From contig JARKIF010000004.1 of NCBI GenBank assembly GCA_029378245.1, positions 2,914,001 to 2,978,000 of the forward strand: a stretch of DNA of 64,000 nucleotides, in the 5' to 3' direction. Below, in pieces: positions 27,288 to 37,867 of this stretch (position 1 is the first letter of the stretch; every line of letters starts with the position of its first letter). The DNA comes from Roridomyces roridus (Eukaryota; Basidiomycota; Agaricomycetes; Agaricales; Mycenaceae). The notes beneath the pieces were generated by a model. It saw only the letters and a program-made list of their open reading frames with translations, searched no databases and had not been told where the DNA came from. The translations under genes and the position numbers were made by a program.

Positions 27288-30200
27288 TCAGTACGCCGGT
27301 AGGTCACACCCGCGCTCGACGACGTACTTGTTATGAGATCATTCTACCATCCCATGAGTCAACGAGGAGAGACGATGTGGAAGACAACATACCATCCCAG
27401 CCTCGATGAATCGCTCCCGATCACCAGCTTCTGCGTGTCGTTAGCACACATACAGAAAAAACAAGACAAGACAGACCACTCCGCACGTTCAACGCGATAA
27501 TGGGCGTCGGCTTGAGATCATGCATCAGTTCATATTCCCGAATCCGCTGCGCAGCTTCAACACCGCCCATCTCGGGCATCAACACGTCCATCTCATCAGT
27601 AAAACGGCCGGTTTGTCTTTGGCGTCTTTGTCTTGTGGAGGTCGTCTTACGTCTTTGAAACTCGTCTTTCGCCGTCTTTGTCTTAGAGCTGGATGTGTCC
27701 ATCTTTCACAGATATCTTTCTGGTCCAAAGTATCTTGGTCAATGTTGTACTTTTGGTTCCAACCCAATTTTCTACAAGTCATGAAAAAAGACATCCACTC
27801 CCTGGACAAGCCAAAGACATGGTGTTGGAGCAAGACGTCAAAGACGTCCAATCGTTGAAAGACAGCGCTTGAACTCGGAGATCTGTCGTTAAGTCATTCA
27901 AAGTCCGCTCGCATTAAGGCTCCAACCGTTCTGTTTCCGTTTGTGATTTTTGGAAAACAAAACGGAAACGGAAAGAAACCGTTTCCAAACCGTTTGAAAC
28001 CGTTTCCGAACGGTTAATTTTCAAATGACTTTTCACACCGTCTAGAGTGGCTCTAGGATGCTCATGGCACGTAGGTGTGTTCAAAGAACCAGTCTTGGAG
28101 GCACCGAGGCCGATCTGACGCCCATATGAGCCTGATTTGGCGGTTCGTCGGTTAACATCAATCCGGCGAAGCAGCTGCCGAGAGCTCCGGATTCGATTCC
28201 ACAGTTTGTGAGTGGGTTGAATTTTGCAACATTGAAGAAAGTGGTTCATCAAGGTGCGCAGGCCTGTTGGGAGATGGTGAGTGGCAATGATTTGGTTGGT
28301 TCTGAGCCTCCACAGGATTGCCGACTTGGTGCTGATACAAACCGTTTCCAAACCGTTTGTGAAACTGTTTCCCCAACCGGGCAAACAAAACGGAAATAAA
28401 AACCGTTTTTTCGGGGGAAACGGTTTCCAAACGGAAAAGGTTGGAGCCTTAGCTCGCATCAGCGGAGACACCATTCCGAAAAGATTCCGAATGATGACTC
28501 AGGCAGTAGCCGACAACGTAACGCTGCCACGTCTCTCTCTCTCTCCCTCCCATCTTCCCTCCGAGTCTCCCCTCCCGCCCTTGACCTGTCCTCGTCATCC
28601 TCAGCGGTGCCCACTGGCTCTTAGTATCGGCTGCCACACCACCCTCTCGCTCTCCTACCAGCGAAGCCCCATGTCAAGCTGCTTCAATAAGGCCCTGTCA
28701 AGAGGCTACGCATCTGTCGCTGCGAAGTGCGGCCGCAAGCCATGCAAGAGTCGCCCAAGTTACCCTCCCATGTTCTGCTCCACCCATTCTTGGCCCCCCT
28801 CTCGATACTCCCCCGCGTCCTCCATTATGAATTGTCCTATTACATCAAGACGCAAGCCTTCCGAGTCTAGTACTGGCAGCTTGGCTTCAAGTTCCAAAAT
28901 TTCAAGCTTCGTGGCCCACTCCTTACATCCACTCCTCTCCTGCATAACTCCTCTCGTCCCTACTCTACTTCCTTACCCTCACCCATCTGATCCAAGTCCC
29001 CGCTGCACGCTTCATCCATCCTGTACTTAGATAATGTGTATTGTAGGTAAAATTGAATGAAGTTTGTCTCTCTAAAATGTGCCTCTTTGAATTAAGATTG
29101 GTGTCTTTTGAAAGGATGTGCTGTCCTGGATAAGCCGCAATCGGTCTTTGACAAGACAATCTGTCTTGTCAAAGCAAAGTGGACCTGCCATCCCCAAGAC
29201 ACATGTCTTTGGCGGAAATTTGTCTTTGGCGTCTTTGACGTCTTGGCAAAGACGCCAAAGGCGCCAAAGACAAACCGGCCGTTTTACTGATGCTGGCGAA
29301 ACCGTGAATTTCGTTCAAAAGAAGAGGATAGAGGGACGCGCCAGGATAAGAGCAAAAGGTTTATTCTGCTCCGCACGTTCCATGAACGTCTGCAACGCCA
29401 CCCTACCGTTCTCGACAACCACAATCGAATGACCGTATTTCTCCAAAATCCTCTTCGCGAGTTTCTGATTCACCACGTTGTCCTCGGCGAGTAAGATCTC
29501 CAACGCGGGGTCGGAGGCAAAAGACGCCATCGGATTTGCGGCGGTCTTTTCCAGCGCGGAGACGAGGGTGGAGGAAAGGCCAAGGGATGTCGGTGGTGTC
29601 GTCTGGAAGCCAACGATGCCGTGTCCCAGACAAGTTCCCACTGTGAGTAGGCTGAGTAGTCTGACCAAGTCGTAGTTAAATCTTACGTACTGTTGAGAGT
29701 AGACGCCAGAATGACCACGGGAATGTACCGCAGATGTTCATGCTGGCGCAGGCTCGCCGCCTATATGGGCAATTTAGATCGACGGAGCGATAAAATCGAC
29801 AACGTACGACAGATATCGAATCCACAATTATAGCATCGACGCGCGGACACTTCACCTTGTCCGCGAATTGACTGACATCATTGGCAACGACACACCGGAG
29901 TCCCAGCTCCGCAACACACTTCTTCACGCCAGTTGCATTTCGCAGCGTATCAACGAAGAGGATGGTTGTTCGCGGGGAAAATACCGAGAGCTTCACCCTG
30001 GCCTCGGCCATCGACTCTGGCCTGTTGAGCTGGGCCTTGATTGTAAACAAGAACTTGCTGCCCTTGCCAAGCTCGCTCTCGGCCCAAATGGCGCCTTGCA
30101 TAAGGCCCACCAGGCCCTGTGAGATGTATAAACCCAGGTCGTTGGCTCCGTCCTTCCAGATCATCAATCAGACAGAGATACAGAGTGAAAAACGACTGAC

Positions 30201-31547
30201 GATGTCGAAGAGGGTATGAAGGTGCTCTTGAGACATCCCCATTCCCGTATCCTTGACGCAGAACCTCAGCTCGAGATTGTCGTCGCTGAGACCCACAGCT
30301 CTGACGTCGAACTCAATGGATCCCTCGCGCGTGGACTTGAATGCATGCTGGATGAGATTCGTGATGACTTGCCGGAGTCTGTAAGAGTCTCCTATAAGTG
30401 CATCCGGAACTCCGGGGTCCACGTTCAGAACGAAGTCAATCCCACGCCCGGCGGCACGGCCGACAAGAGTTTGGAGGGTGTCGAATACAATTTGGCGGAG
30501 GGAGTAAGGGATGGCTTCGGTTGTCATTCGACCAGCTTCGACTGCAAGACTAATATTAGTCGGCGGAGAGACAGGAGAAATGCACCAACGTCTGGAAAGA
30601 TCAAGCATGTCGTCCAACATCAACCTCAAACTGCGAGCTTGACTGTGCATAACGATTAGGCTCTCCCTCTGTGTCCGATGCAGGTCGCTTTCCAACAACA
30701 TTTCCGTCATCCCCATGATCCCGTTCATCGGTGTCCTTCAGATTCAATCGTTGAGGTTAGCTCAGAGAATACGACGGAGAGCTCACCGAAACTGATTCCC
30801 CATCGCAGCCCAGAGATCGCTGACCTGCCTACCCTGCTCCCTCTCGATCCGTTGCGAGATCATATCGTTGACGGCGATTTGCATGTCCAGGGGCTCGCCG
30901 TGAACGTCGAGCTCCAATCGTTTGCTCGAGTCCCCGTGAGTAATGGCCTTGGCGATGGACGCCGTCGCGCGGACTTGATTCGTATAGTTGCTGGCTAGTT
31001 TCTGCGTATTGTAAGATCGGAGGGAGGGATATAGGAAAAAAGACGCACATTGAAGTTCTCCGCCAAAGTCGCCCACTCACCCTCAGTACCCTCTACTCGC
31101 GCTTGACCGCCGAGAAACCCGTCCGTCCCGAGTTCGAACGCGACTCGATTCATCTCGCTGGCGAAAGTGCTGAGCTGTTCCACCATAGCGTTGACCGAGC
31201 ACTTGAGGTCAAGCATCTCCCCTCGGACGTCGATATTATCAACCACCCTCTTGGTAAGATCCCCGCGTGCGACGGCGACCACGACTTGTGCGATAGCCCG
31301 GACTTGGTTGGTCATCGCCGCCATTGTCTGGTGGGACCCATGAAGGACTTGACCGACAACAAAAGAGAGCACTCACGGCGACGTGGCAGTCGCGCTCCTT
31401 CTTGCTCGCTAATACGGCGCCAATCTTGGCAAAGATGACATCCGTCTGCGAGTCGCTGGGACCAGTGTACTCAACAGACGAAGGATCGACGCTTTCGTCC
31501 AGGCTGAGAAGAGCGAGAAGGTGGTCTTTGAATGCGTCCGTGCCCAT
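27288..31547 (-). CDS. Nik1/group III-like histidine pseudokinase, element-expanded intron
   Basis: Exons 31547-31377, 31327-31049, 31001-30787, 30735-30590, 30541-30201 and from 30152 on join in phase. Two HAMP-like units (TNQVRAIAQVVVAVARGDLT, TNQVRATASIAKAITHGD) lead to RTPMNGIMGMTEMLL, the dimerisation helices, LDLSRLEAGRMTTEAIPYSL, an ATPase-like domain and two receiver-like domains (the second ILLAEDNVVNQKLAKRILEK, then MDVLMPEMGG). Active members are hybrid kinases of the osmostress/HOG pathway and targets of some fungicides. Here the phospho-acceptor His of the H-box is Asn (MGNQFRTPMNG), the N-box Asn is His (NLIQHAFKST), the F-box segment is missing, and the second Gly box reads DGANDLGL. 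The receiver keeps its Asp but PIIALN replaces PIIALT, and the closing Lys-Pro motif is absent. Two HAMP units are fewer than the usual five or six. The intron 29341-27592 holds a mobile element. The last two small exons (27430-27393, 27326-27288) are weak. Confidence 0.75.
27602..29284. mobile_element. 1.68-kb non-autonomous DNA element in the kinase intron
   Basis: It is flanked by TA (27600-27601 and 29285-29286). The terminal inverted repeats begin AAACGGCCGGTTTGTCTTTG on both strands and continue with GGCGTCTTTG-rich words. No transposase is visible; a 249-codon frame at 28281-29030 runs across the nested element and is not convincing. The whole element lies inside an intron between the exons encoding the two halves of the receiver domain (..FALIL and MDVLMPEMGG). 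Confidence 0.8.
27917..28449. mobile_element. Nested 533-bp DNA element
   Basis: It is flanked by TA (27915-27916 and 28450-28451). Its ends are inverted copies AGGCTCCAACC / GGTTGGAGCCT. Subterminal regions are rich in repeated AAACGGTTTCCAAACGGTTT-like words in both orientations. It is inserted in the larger element at 27602-29284 and is therefore younger. Confidence 0.85.
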
Positions 31548-31660
31548 CGAATGGGGAGAAGGAGGGATACACAGGCACCTACGTCAGACTGCCACTTTGG
31601 GCGTCTGGTCGGTCAGGTGCTTGGGTCGGCAGCAGGCCCGGGGACATGGTGATGGTGTGA

Positions 31661-32267
31661 AGCCAAAGAGGATTGATCGTTGATTGCCGGATGCCGCACG
31701 CCGTCGGCGAGTCAACTTACGTAAACGGAGCGCTGTTTGCTTCCGACGTCTTGCCTTGCTGCTTGCAGCCCTCTCTCTACCGCTGGTCATGCTCTGCAGC
31801 ATGACAAGGATTATCTCGAAGTCACAGCTCAGCCCCGGTACCTGCAGATGACGCCGTGAGTGTAAGTACTGTAGTATTCCGTTCAATTCGAATGGACATT
31901 TGACGTGTGACTTTCTATACGAATGGAACCTTTCGTATGCGACGGCCGGCACGTCCCAAACAGGCAATTTGATCCGCCGGCAGGCGGCGGCACGCACCGG
32001 CAGGACTCGGCGGAGCGAAAATTTGGCTTGTGACCCTGTGACATACGAAATTTTCCGTATAAAAAATTGGCTGTGACATGTGACCATACGAATTGAACGA
32101 AATACTACAGTATTCAACGCGGCCGACTGCCATTCGCTGAGTCGACGCTGACTGCGCTCGAATATTCCCCAGCAGTGGTCGCCGAAATCAACCCGCATCT
32201 GAGTTCTGTCTTCTCCGCCCTGGAGATGATTGTTCAGTACATCATGGCTGTACACCGTCATCCCCAC
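31661..32267 (-). pseudogene. Upstream exon remnant of the histidine kinase, split by a MITE
   Basis: Upstream of the kinase ATG, minus-strand sequence encodes EWQSAALN, then the MITE at 31869-32110, then LSCDFEIILVMLQS and a stretch ending at a TTAC/GTAAGT exon border near 31722. The same segment without the MITE occurs at 61689-61960 (EAALNALTAEVPELMCDSGV, ILVILQSEE). I infer that this was an N-terminal exon of the kinase gene and that the insertion disabled it or forced use of the downstream ATG. Confidence 0.5.
31869..32110. mobile_element. MITE, family B, copy 2
   Basis: The element is 242 bp, flanked by TA (31867-31868 and 32111-32112). The inverted ends start TACTGTAGTATT and match each other with two differences over 29 bp. 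The interior shares blocks with copy 1, such as GGCAATTTGATCCG and GTGACCCTGTGACATACGAA. Confidence 0.85.
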
Positions 32268-32378
32268 GTCTTCCAGGAACTTCCTGTCGTCCTTGACTTT
32301 TGAGGGTCATCAGAAGCACTCCGCCGGCCGGGAACGTTGTTCATAAAGGCAAGGTCGAGGGCTCCATCCATCAAAGCC

Positions 32379-33650
32379 ATGAAGGCCCTCTCATCCCTGC
32401 TGCTTGTATCTGCCCTCTTCTCTGTGAAATCGTCGGGGTCTAGGCTTGAGGTACGTCGCTGTGGGCGAACGCTGTCCACATCTCCAGCTCCCTCAGACCC
32501 GCACATGCGGAGCGCCCGCCGACGCTGTCCCCTTCTACCGCACATTCAACACGCCTTCTACCGACCACTGGTACACTCCCGACGTCACCGAGGTCAACGC
32601 CTTCAACCCCCAGTATCTCCTCCAAGGGGTCCTCGGCCTCCTGTCGTCACACAAGAGGAGGGTACTGCACCGCTCTTCCATTTCCACAACCCACCACCGT
32701 CGACAACTTCTACACCATGAATGCCTCGGAGGTAGTGATGTCAAAGTTCGGTTCGGTTCGAGTTCGGGGGGCCTTCCTCTGAACTCTGAACCTGAACTTC
32801 AGGTTCGGTTCGGCAAAATCATGAACTCCGAACCTGAACTGGAGTTCAGGTTCGGTTTAGGTTCAAACCAAGTTCGAACCTCCCACGCTTCACCAAGCCT
32901 CAAGGCAAATTTTGGTTACAGGATTTATTCAGGGAATCATAGAGCAAGTTTATTGAGCTTCATAACATGTCTCCACACCTTCGGAGACAGTTACAAGCCC
33001 CAAGTTGGTTGCATCAATGTGATCATGAGCCTTGCACAACCCCATCAACTGTCAATAAACACATTTGCACTGGGGCCTGCCGGTCTCAGAGGGGATATTG
33101 GTTTATTTTCTCCACTCAGAAGGTGATCAAGGTCAGAATCTGTCTAAAAAGTGGGCCAAATCATGAGAAAACCATCAAAAAGATCACATTTCAGGTTCAA
33201 GTTCAGTTCGGGTTCGAACTTTCCTGCGATGGCTGAACCTCGAACCTGAACTCCAGGTTCGGTTCGACCATGCACTGGAGTTTGAACCTGAACTTCGGGT
33301 TCAGTTCGGTCCGGTTCGAGTTCGAACTGTTTACTCGAACCGGACTTTGACAACACTACTCGGAGGCCGGTGCTGGTTACGTCGCCACCGGCAATCCGCC
33401 GACGCTCTTCGTCTATCCGACTCAGGTGTGCGGTAGCGTTCCGGTGTATCATTTGTTCAGTGCCACGGGGACGGATAGTTTCTACACGACAGACGAGGAG
33501 GAGAGGATTCAGTTCATTGCGGACGGTGGGTACTCGGATCTTGGGATTATGGGGTACATACTTCCGCTGGGGTGCAGTTGGGCCCCCGTTGGAATTCGAA
33601 GCATGTCATCAGCTGCAGTATCAGTAACAGATGGTCCCTGGAATTTGTGA
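32379..33650 (+). pseudogene. DUF5648-like secreted protein gene, split by a hAT-type element and frameshifted
   Basis: ATG 32379 opens a signal peptide (MKALSSLLLVSALFSVKSSG), intron 1 is 32451-32496, and the second exon reads TCGAPADAVPFYRTFNTPST then DHWYTPDVTEVNAFNPQYLL. The frame then changes twice by one base (at about 32640 and 32690) before TQEEGTAPLFHFHNP and TVDNFYTMNASE. The 626-bp insertion at 32733-33358 follows. Removing it with one 8-bp target copy joins NASE to AGAGYVATGNPPTLFVYPTQ, then VCGSVPVYHLFSATGTDSFY. Three or more DUF5648-type repeats are recognisable. The intact relative is at 22720-23340. Confidence 0.8.
32733..33358. mobile_element. Non-autonomous hAT-type element
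   Basis: The element is 626 bp with inverted ends TAGTGATGTCAAAG / CTTTGACAACACTA and an 8-bp target-site duplication CTCGGAGG (32725-32732 and 33359-33366). An 8-bp duplication and TAGTG..GTCAAAG-type termini are hAT superfamily hallmarks. Subterminal zones are dense in GGTTCGGTTCGAGTTCGAAC-like words in both orientations, possible transposase-binding motifs. There is no transposase frame. Confidence 0.92.
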
Positions 33651-34260
33651 ACGACGGTTCCTCCTGAAGGCGTCAACTAACCCTGGCTCTTCCTCGTCAT
33701 CGAGGCATTCAAGGCGGAGTATGTGACCAGAAAGAGGACTGGCGGATTTCAAATCGTTTTCACGTCCAAGAACACCAACTCGTTATTGATCCTCTCGTGA
33801 GTCGCTTGATGAGCGACATCCTCTTCTATCTGAGACTCAGCGCCCGTCAACGTTTCACCGATAAAACTTGGCACCGACTACCATACCTGCGTTCAGTGGA
33901 CTGAAAATCCCGTCGCTCATGCAATGCAGCAAGTGCAAATTGAGCTGGCTCACGGTCGCTCACCTGCAATTATCTGGCATGTCGGCGGCCAGTTGCCCCA
34001 GCAGATCGTCGCCCCTCGACATATCCCCGCAACTGGCCGCGCAGGATGCTACTGCTACAAATATGAATATCATCCATTGGTGGACGTTGCGGGACTCGAA
34101 GCTGGAAAGTGGATGAGAAGAACTAGCGGCTTCGTATGCGGCTTGCCAGCAGCCAGTTGCGCTTCAGTCTGTATTCAATATTCATGGTTATTTGAAAAGA
34201 TGAACTTATCACGGTGAACCCCTCCGCAACACACCGCAATCATGGCTCCATTGCAATGTG
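33651..34260 (+). pseudogene. Unknown coding fragment
   Basis: A plus-strand frame reads KLGTDYHTCVQWTENPVAHA, MQQVQIELAHGRSPAIIWHV and QIVAPRHIPATGRAGCYCYK and stops at 34217. Upstream, around 33715-33795, EYVTRKRTGGFQIVFTSKNT is in a different phase, and the visible splice motifs do not join the two. It looks like coding sequence but I do not recognise it and cannot close a gene model. It is probably a remnant. Confidence 0.35.
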
Positions 34261-34701
34261 TGGTATTCCAGGTAAATTGGATGATTTTAGCTGTTTTTGA
34301 GCCGATGGACCACAGACGGCAATAGATGTGATAGGTTGAAATTTGAGAGGTCGAATGAATCTCGAATGGAGCTTATATTGGAATTAAGAGACGGACAGAA
34401 GTGAGGGATTCACCCAGGTCCCACCTTCCAGCAGCCACGGTGGACCAATCTTTTGAACCCCACCAAGGCGGAACAAGACCGTGGGAATCCGAACAACGGA
34501 ACAGCCAGGTCCCATCAGACATTTCCGACTTGTGCCTGACCACCACCAGCACTGCTTGTCAAGACTCAGGCACCCACCGCACCCACTGACACTTGACTCA
34601 CACGCTCTCGCATCCCGCTCGCTTCTGCAGACGACGCCCTCGAAAACGCAGCTCCTTTCTTCCCACCACACGATACGATATATCCCCTGCGGCCGCAAGC
34701 T
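34261..34701. other. Promoter-side intergenic region of the zinc-finger gene
   Basis: Pyrimidine-rich sequence lies just before ATG 34702. No gene or repeat is seen. Confidence 0.4.
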
Positions 34702-37513
34702 ATGGACGAGCACACTATCGACGACGACGTGGATGCAAGAGGCGAGGTCGACGACGGCGAGCCTGGAGAGCAGATGACGCTCGTCTCTCCCAGCTCGGCC
34801 CTCCCTGCTCCCAACGGCGGTGTGAGCAAACGATATCGTCCGGCACGAGCCAAGACGTTCCAATGTCGTGGCTACGGCGAGTGTAGGATGGTATTCAGTC
34901 GGAGCGAGCATCTCGCAAGGCATGTCCGGTACGTGTCTTTTTTTTGATATAAATCCTTTCCTCCCCGTCGACCCATATTCCTCCTTCCTTTCTTCGACAC
35001 TTTCGTCTTGTCCTCCTGCTTACTTGTCCCAACCCAGGAAGCACACTGGCGAACGTCCCTTCACATGCCACTGCTCCAAGCAATTTTCCCGCCTCGACAA
35101 CCTCCGACAGCACGCACAGACTGTCCACGCTGACCGTGCCGATGCGAACGAGCGTATGATGCGTGACCTGGGCGTTCTGCACTCGGGCATGGTCGCTGCT
35201 GCCGGTGGGACGCCTGCTACATCGACCAAGACCACGACCACGGCCACGACGAAGAAGACTAGTAATCGACGCTCACGCGTTGTCGCCCCTGCCGCTGTAC
35301 CCGCTCCGGTGCCTGCTGCTGCTGCTTCCGCCGCGCTGACGTCTCGCACTCAAGAGGCGACGAGCCCACGGTCCCCGAATGTGAAGCCCGAACCGATAGA
35401 GCCTGTGCTTGGTGCGACGATGCCCAGGCAACGACCCGGGACGTCCACTGGGTACGAAGGAGGAATGGAGGTCGATCGTGAGGAGGTGAGTACTTCTCTG
35501 CATTGACACGCCAGTCCATCGTGTCTCGGGACCGATTGCGAATAACTCCTCTGCTGGGTACTTTGACAACGCGTGTCTTCGTCGAGTCTCGGAGCGCAGT
35601 CTCTTTCCTCGTTTCCTACGTCTCATCTCTTGTCATCCATGCTGACTTGCATTCCGCAGTCTCACACACAATCCACAACACGTCGCCACGCGCCCTCCCC
35701 GCCACATGCTGCCCCGGGGAGGGCGCATTCCTTTCGGGGGGACGCCAATGACCAACGCTCCTTTCTCGGCAGCGCAGGTGGGGGTGCAGACCGAAGTGGA
35801 GGAAGCCAGTCCTTTCGAGGGTGAGTCTCCCGTTCGCTTGTTTTCCATCTCGTTCTTTGCGCCGCATCTTCCACTGATCGTGGCTGTGCACCGACCATAC
35901 TTGCGCACTTTGTCTTTTAACTCCTTCGTCCTTTGATTGTGGCTCTGTACAAGCACGGGACGAGGTGTCTGGGATGTCTAGCCTCCTCCCCCCGCCCCGT
36001 TTGCTGCCTTGATCTTCGACGAAGCGTTCGTCGTCGACTCCTTTCTCTTCCTCCCCGTCACTTGGTTACGTCATTTCTCACTGTACCTTGCAGCCATCCC
36101 TACGCCCGTCGATCTCCACCAGAGCACACGCCCTCTCCTCCAACGCACACCCTCAGCGGACTCCCCACGCCCCGAGCAGCACTTCATTCAAGCGGGGGGC
36201 GTCCATATTCCTCGGGCACCGGAGCATTTCAGCCCTCTCCCACAGGCAGCAGTTTTCCAGCACTCTCTGGCTCCCGCCCTTCGACAGGATCTGGCACACG
36301 TCTACCCCCACTCTCTGCCGTTGTCCCCGCCGCCGCTTTTCGTCCCGCCTCAGGGCACGGACTCGCCGCCACTGGGAGCATACTCCTACCCAACTCACTC
36401 ACCCTTCAGCGACCCTCTACCAGCGACTGGGAGTGGGACTCTTGGACTGGAGGCGCTCGTCCAGGTACCGCACCAGGGAAACTCGCCACCGCTGCTGCTG
36501 CCGCGGGCGATGACTCCCCATTCTCGTTCCATGTACCCGACCAGCCCGCAGCCCCTTCCTTATTCTCGGTCGGCCAGCCGCGCAAGCGCACGCTCGGAGG
36601 TCCAGATGGGCCGTATGGCTCGCATCCGGACGAGGGGAGTCAGTCTCGGCCCACGAGTCGACGGCTCTCCGTCATGGAGCTGCTCTGTAACGACGACGCC
36701 GTTGAGCAGCAGCGTCCCGGTTCCTCCTCCATCGCCTTATCAGCACTTCTTGGAGCCAAGTCCACCGAGCGGCCGACTACCACCAGCGGACTCGTTGCAC
36801 GTGCTTCGGCGCTCGTGCTCGATGACCCCGAGCAGCGTGAGCGGGAGTTCGAGTCCCGCGAGCACGCGGGTGAGCAGTATTTCGCCGCCAGTCCTTTCGC
36901 CTTTGGTGTCGCAGCGGGGTCCAGGAGCCGCTCTGGCAGCTTATACGGAGGTGATGCGGTGGCCTCAGGACGGGCAACTTTGGCGTTCGGTCGAGGGGGC
37001 TCAAGCGGCGGTGGCTTATCAGGAGCAGCAACGAGCGGGAGCGGCGCAGGATTATCAGCAGGAGCAGGAGCGGCTGCTCGAAGAGGAACGATACCATCTT
37101 CAGCCACTTCAGATTCAATACCCCATGCCGCCCGAGATGGAGATGGAGATGGAGATGTACGGGCAGCAGAAGGTGGACATGGATACTCGCACTCATCCGC
37201 TGGACGTGTATCAGGCTCAGCCTCACCACCCGGTCTTCCAGGGAGATTCAGTTTCGGCGCTGGATTATCGCATCTACCAGCAGCAGCAGCAGCAGCGGCC
37301 GTACATCAATCCCAACGGCCTCGAGCACCCTCCGTCGGTGGCAGCTCAGGATCTGTATCCGTATTCGCTCGCGTACCCCCCGGAGGAGTCCCCATCCGAG
37401 CCGACGATCCCTTTCTTGGGGTACAACGGCGGCGGGATAGTGGGGTATATGAATACGACTCATATGACCACGATCGGATTGGGAGTGGGCGGGGCGGTGG
37501 GATGAGGGTGTGA
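34702..37513 (+). CDS. C2H2 zinc-finger transcription factor, Msn2-like
   Basis: Exons 34702-34928, 35038-35485, 35660-35820 and 36094-37513 join in phase to 751 residues. Two adjacent fingers near residues 50-105 read [25 protein letters not shown] and [26 protein letters not shown], split by intron 1. This finger pair is typical of fungal Msn2/Com2-type stress and nutrient regulators that bind AG-rich elements. The long C-terminus is Ser/Pro/Gly-rich and disordered, with the family-like patches [13 protein letters not shown] and [14 protein letters not shown], which select this frame. A second frame stays open over almost the whole last exon (36009-37505) and its end is Gln/Glu-rich, so a frame switch by alternative splicing cannot be excluded. 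The third intron, 273 nt, is long for this genome. Confidence 0.82.
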
Positions 37514-37867
37514 CCTTGCAAGTAATTTCTTTTTTCCGTTTCGCTGGGTTTCTTCTTGTTGTTGTGTATCATCGTCCATACGTATCCTATTGTCCTTATA
37601 TTGTTTTGTACCACGTCCATCTAATACTTGGTTGTTTGTTGTTTAGGTTCACGGCTTTCCGGATGGTGTTTATCTGCGTGTCCATGCCTCACTACTAGTC
37701 ATGTCCAGCGCAAGAGCACAGACGCCGGGGGTCATTTCCCAATCTGCATATCTCCAACTCCTGGGAATGTCGAGGACAAGTTGAATGCTCGCTTTTCGTC
37801 CGATTTGATGCCCCTTTGAAATGCCGTTGGTTGGACAGACGACAGAGGCAGAAATGATTCATGATTC
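37514..37867. other. Intergenic region
   Basis: This is the 3' flank of the zinc-finger gene and the 5' flank of the next. Nothing else is seen. Confidence 0.5.

Noticed and set aside
28281..29030. 249-codon plus-strand open frame
   Set aside because: It crosses the border of the nested element and is Ser/Pro/Leu low-complexity; it is a by-product of the insertion.
31584..32267. 227-codon minus-strand open frame upstream of the kinase
   Set aside because: It reads straight through the MITE at 31869-32110; only the flanking parts have homology, so it is not one protein.
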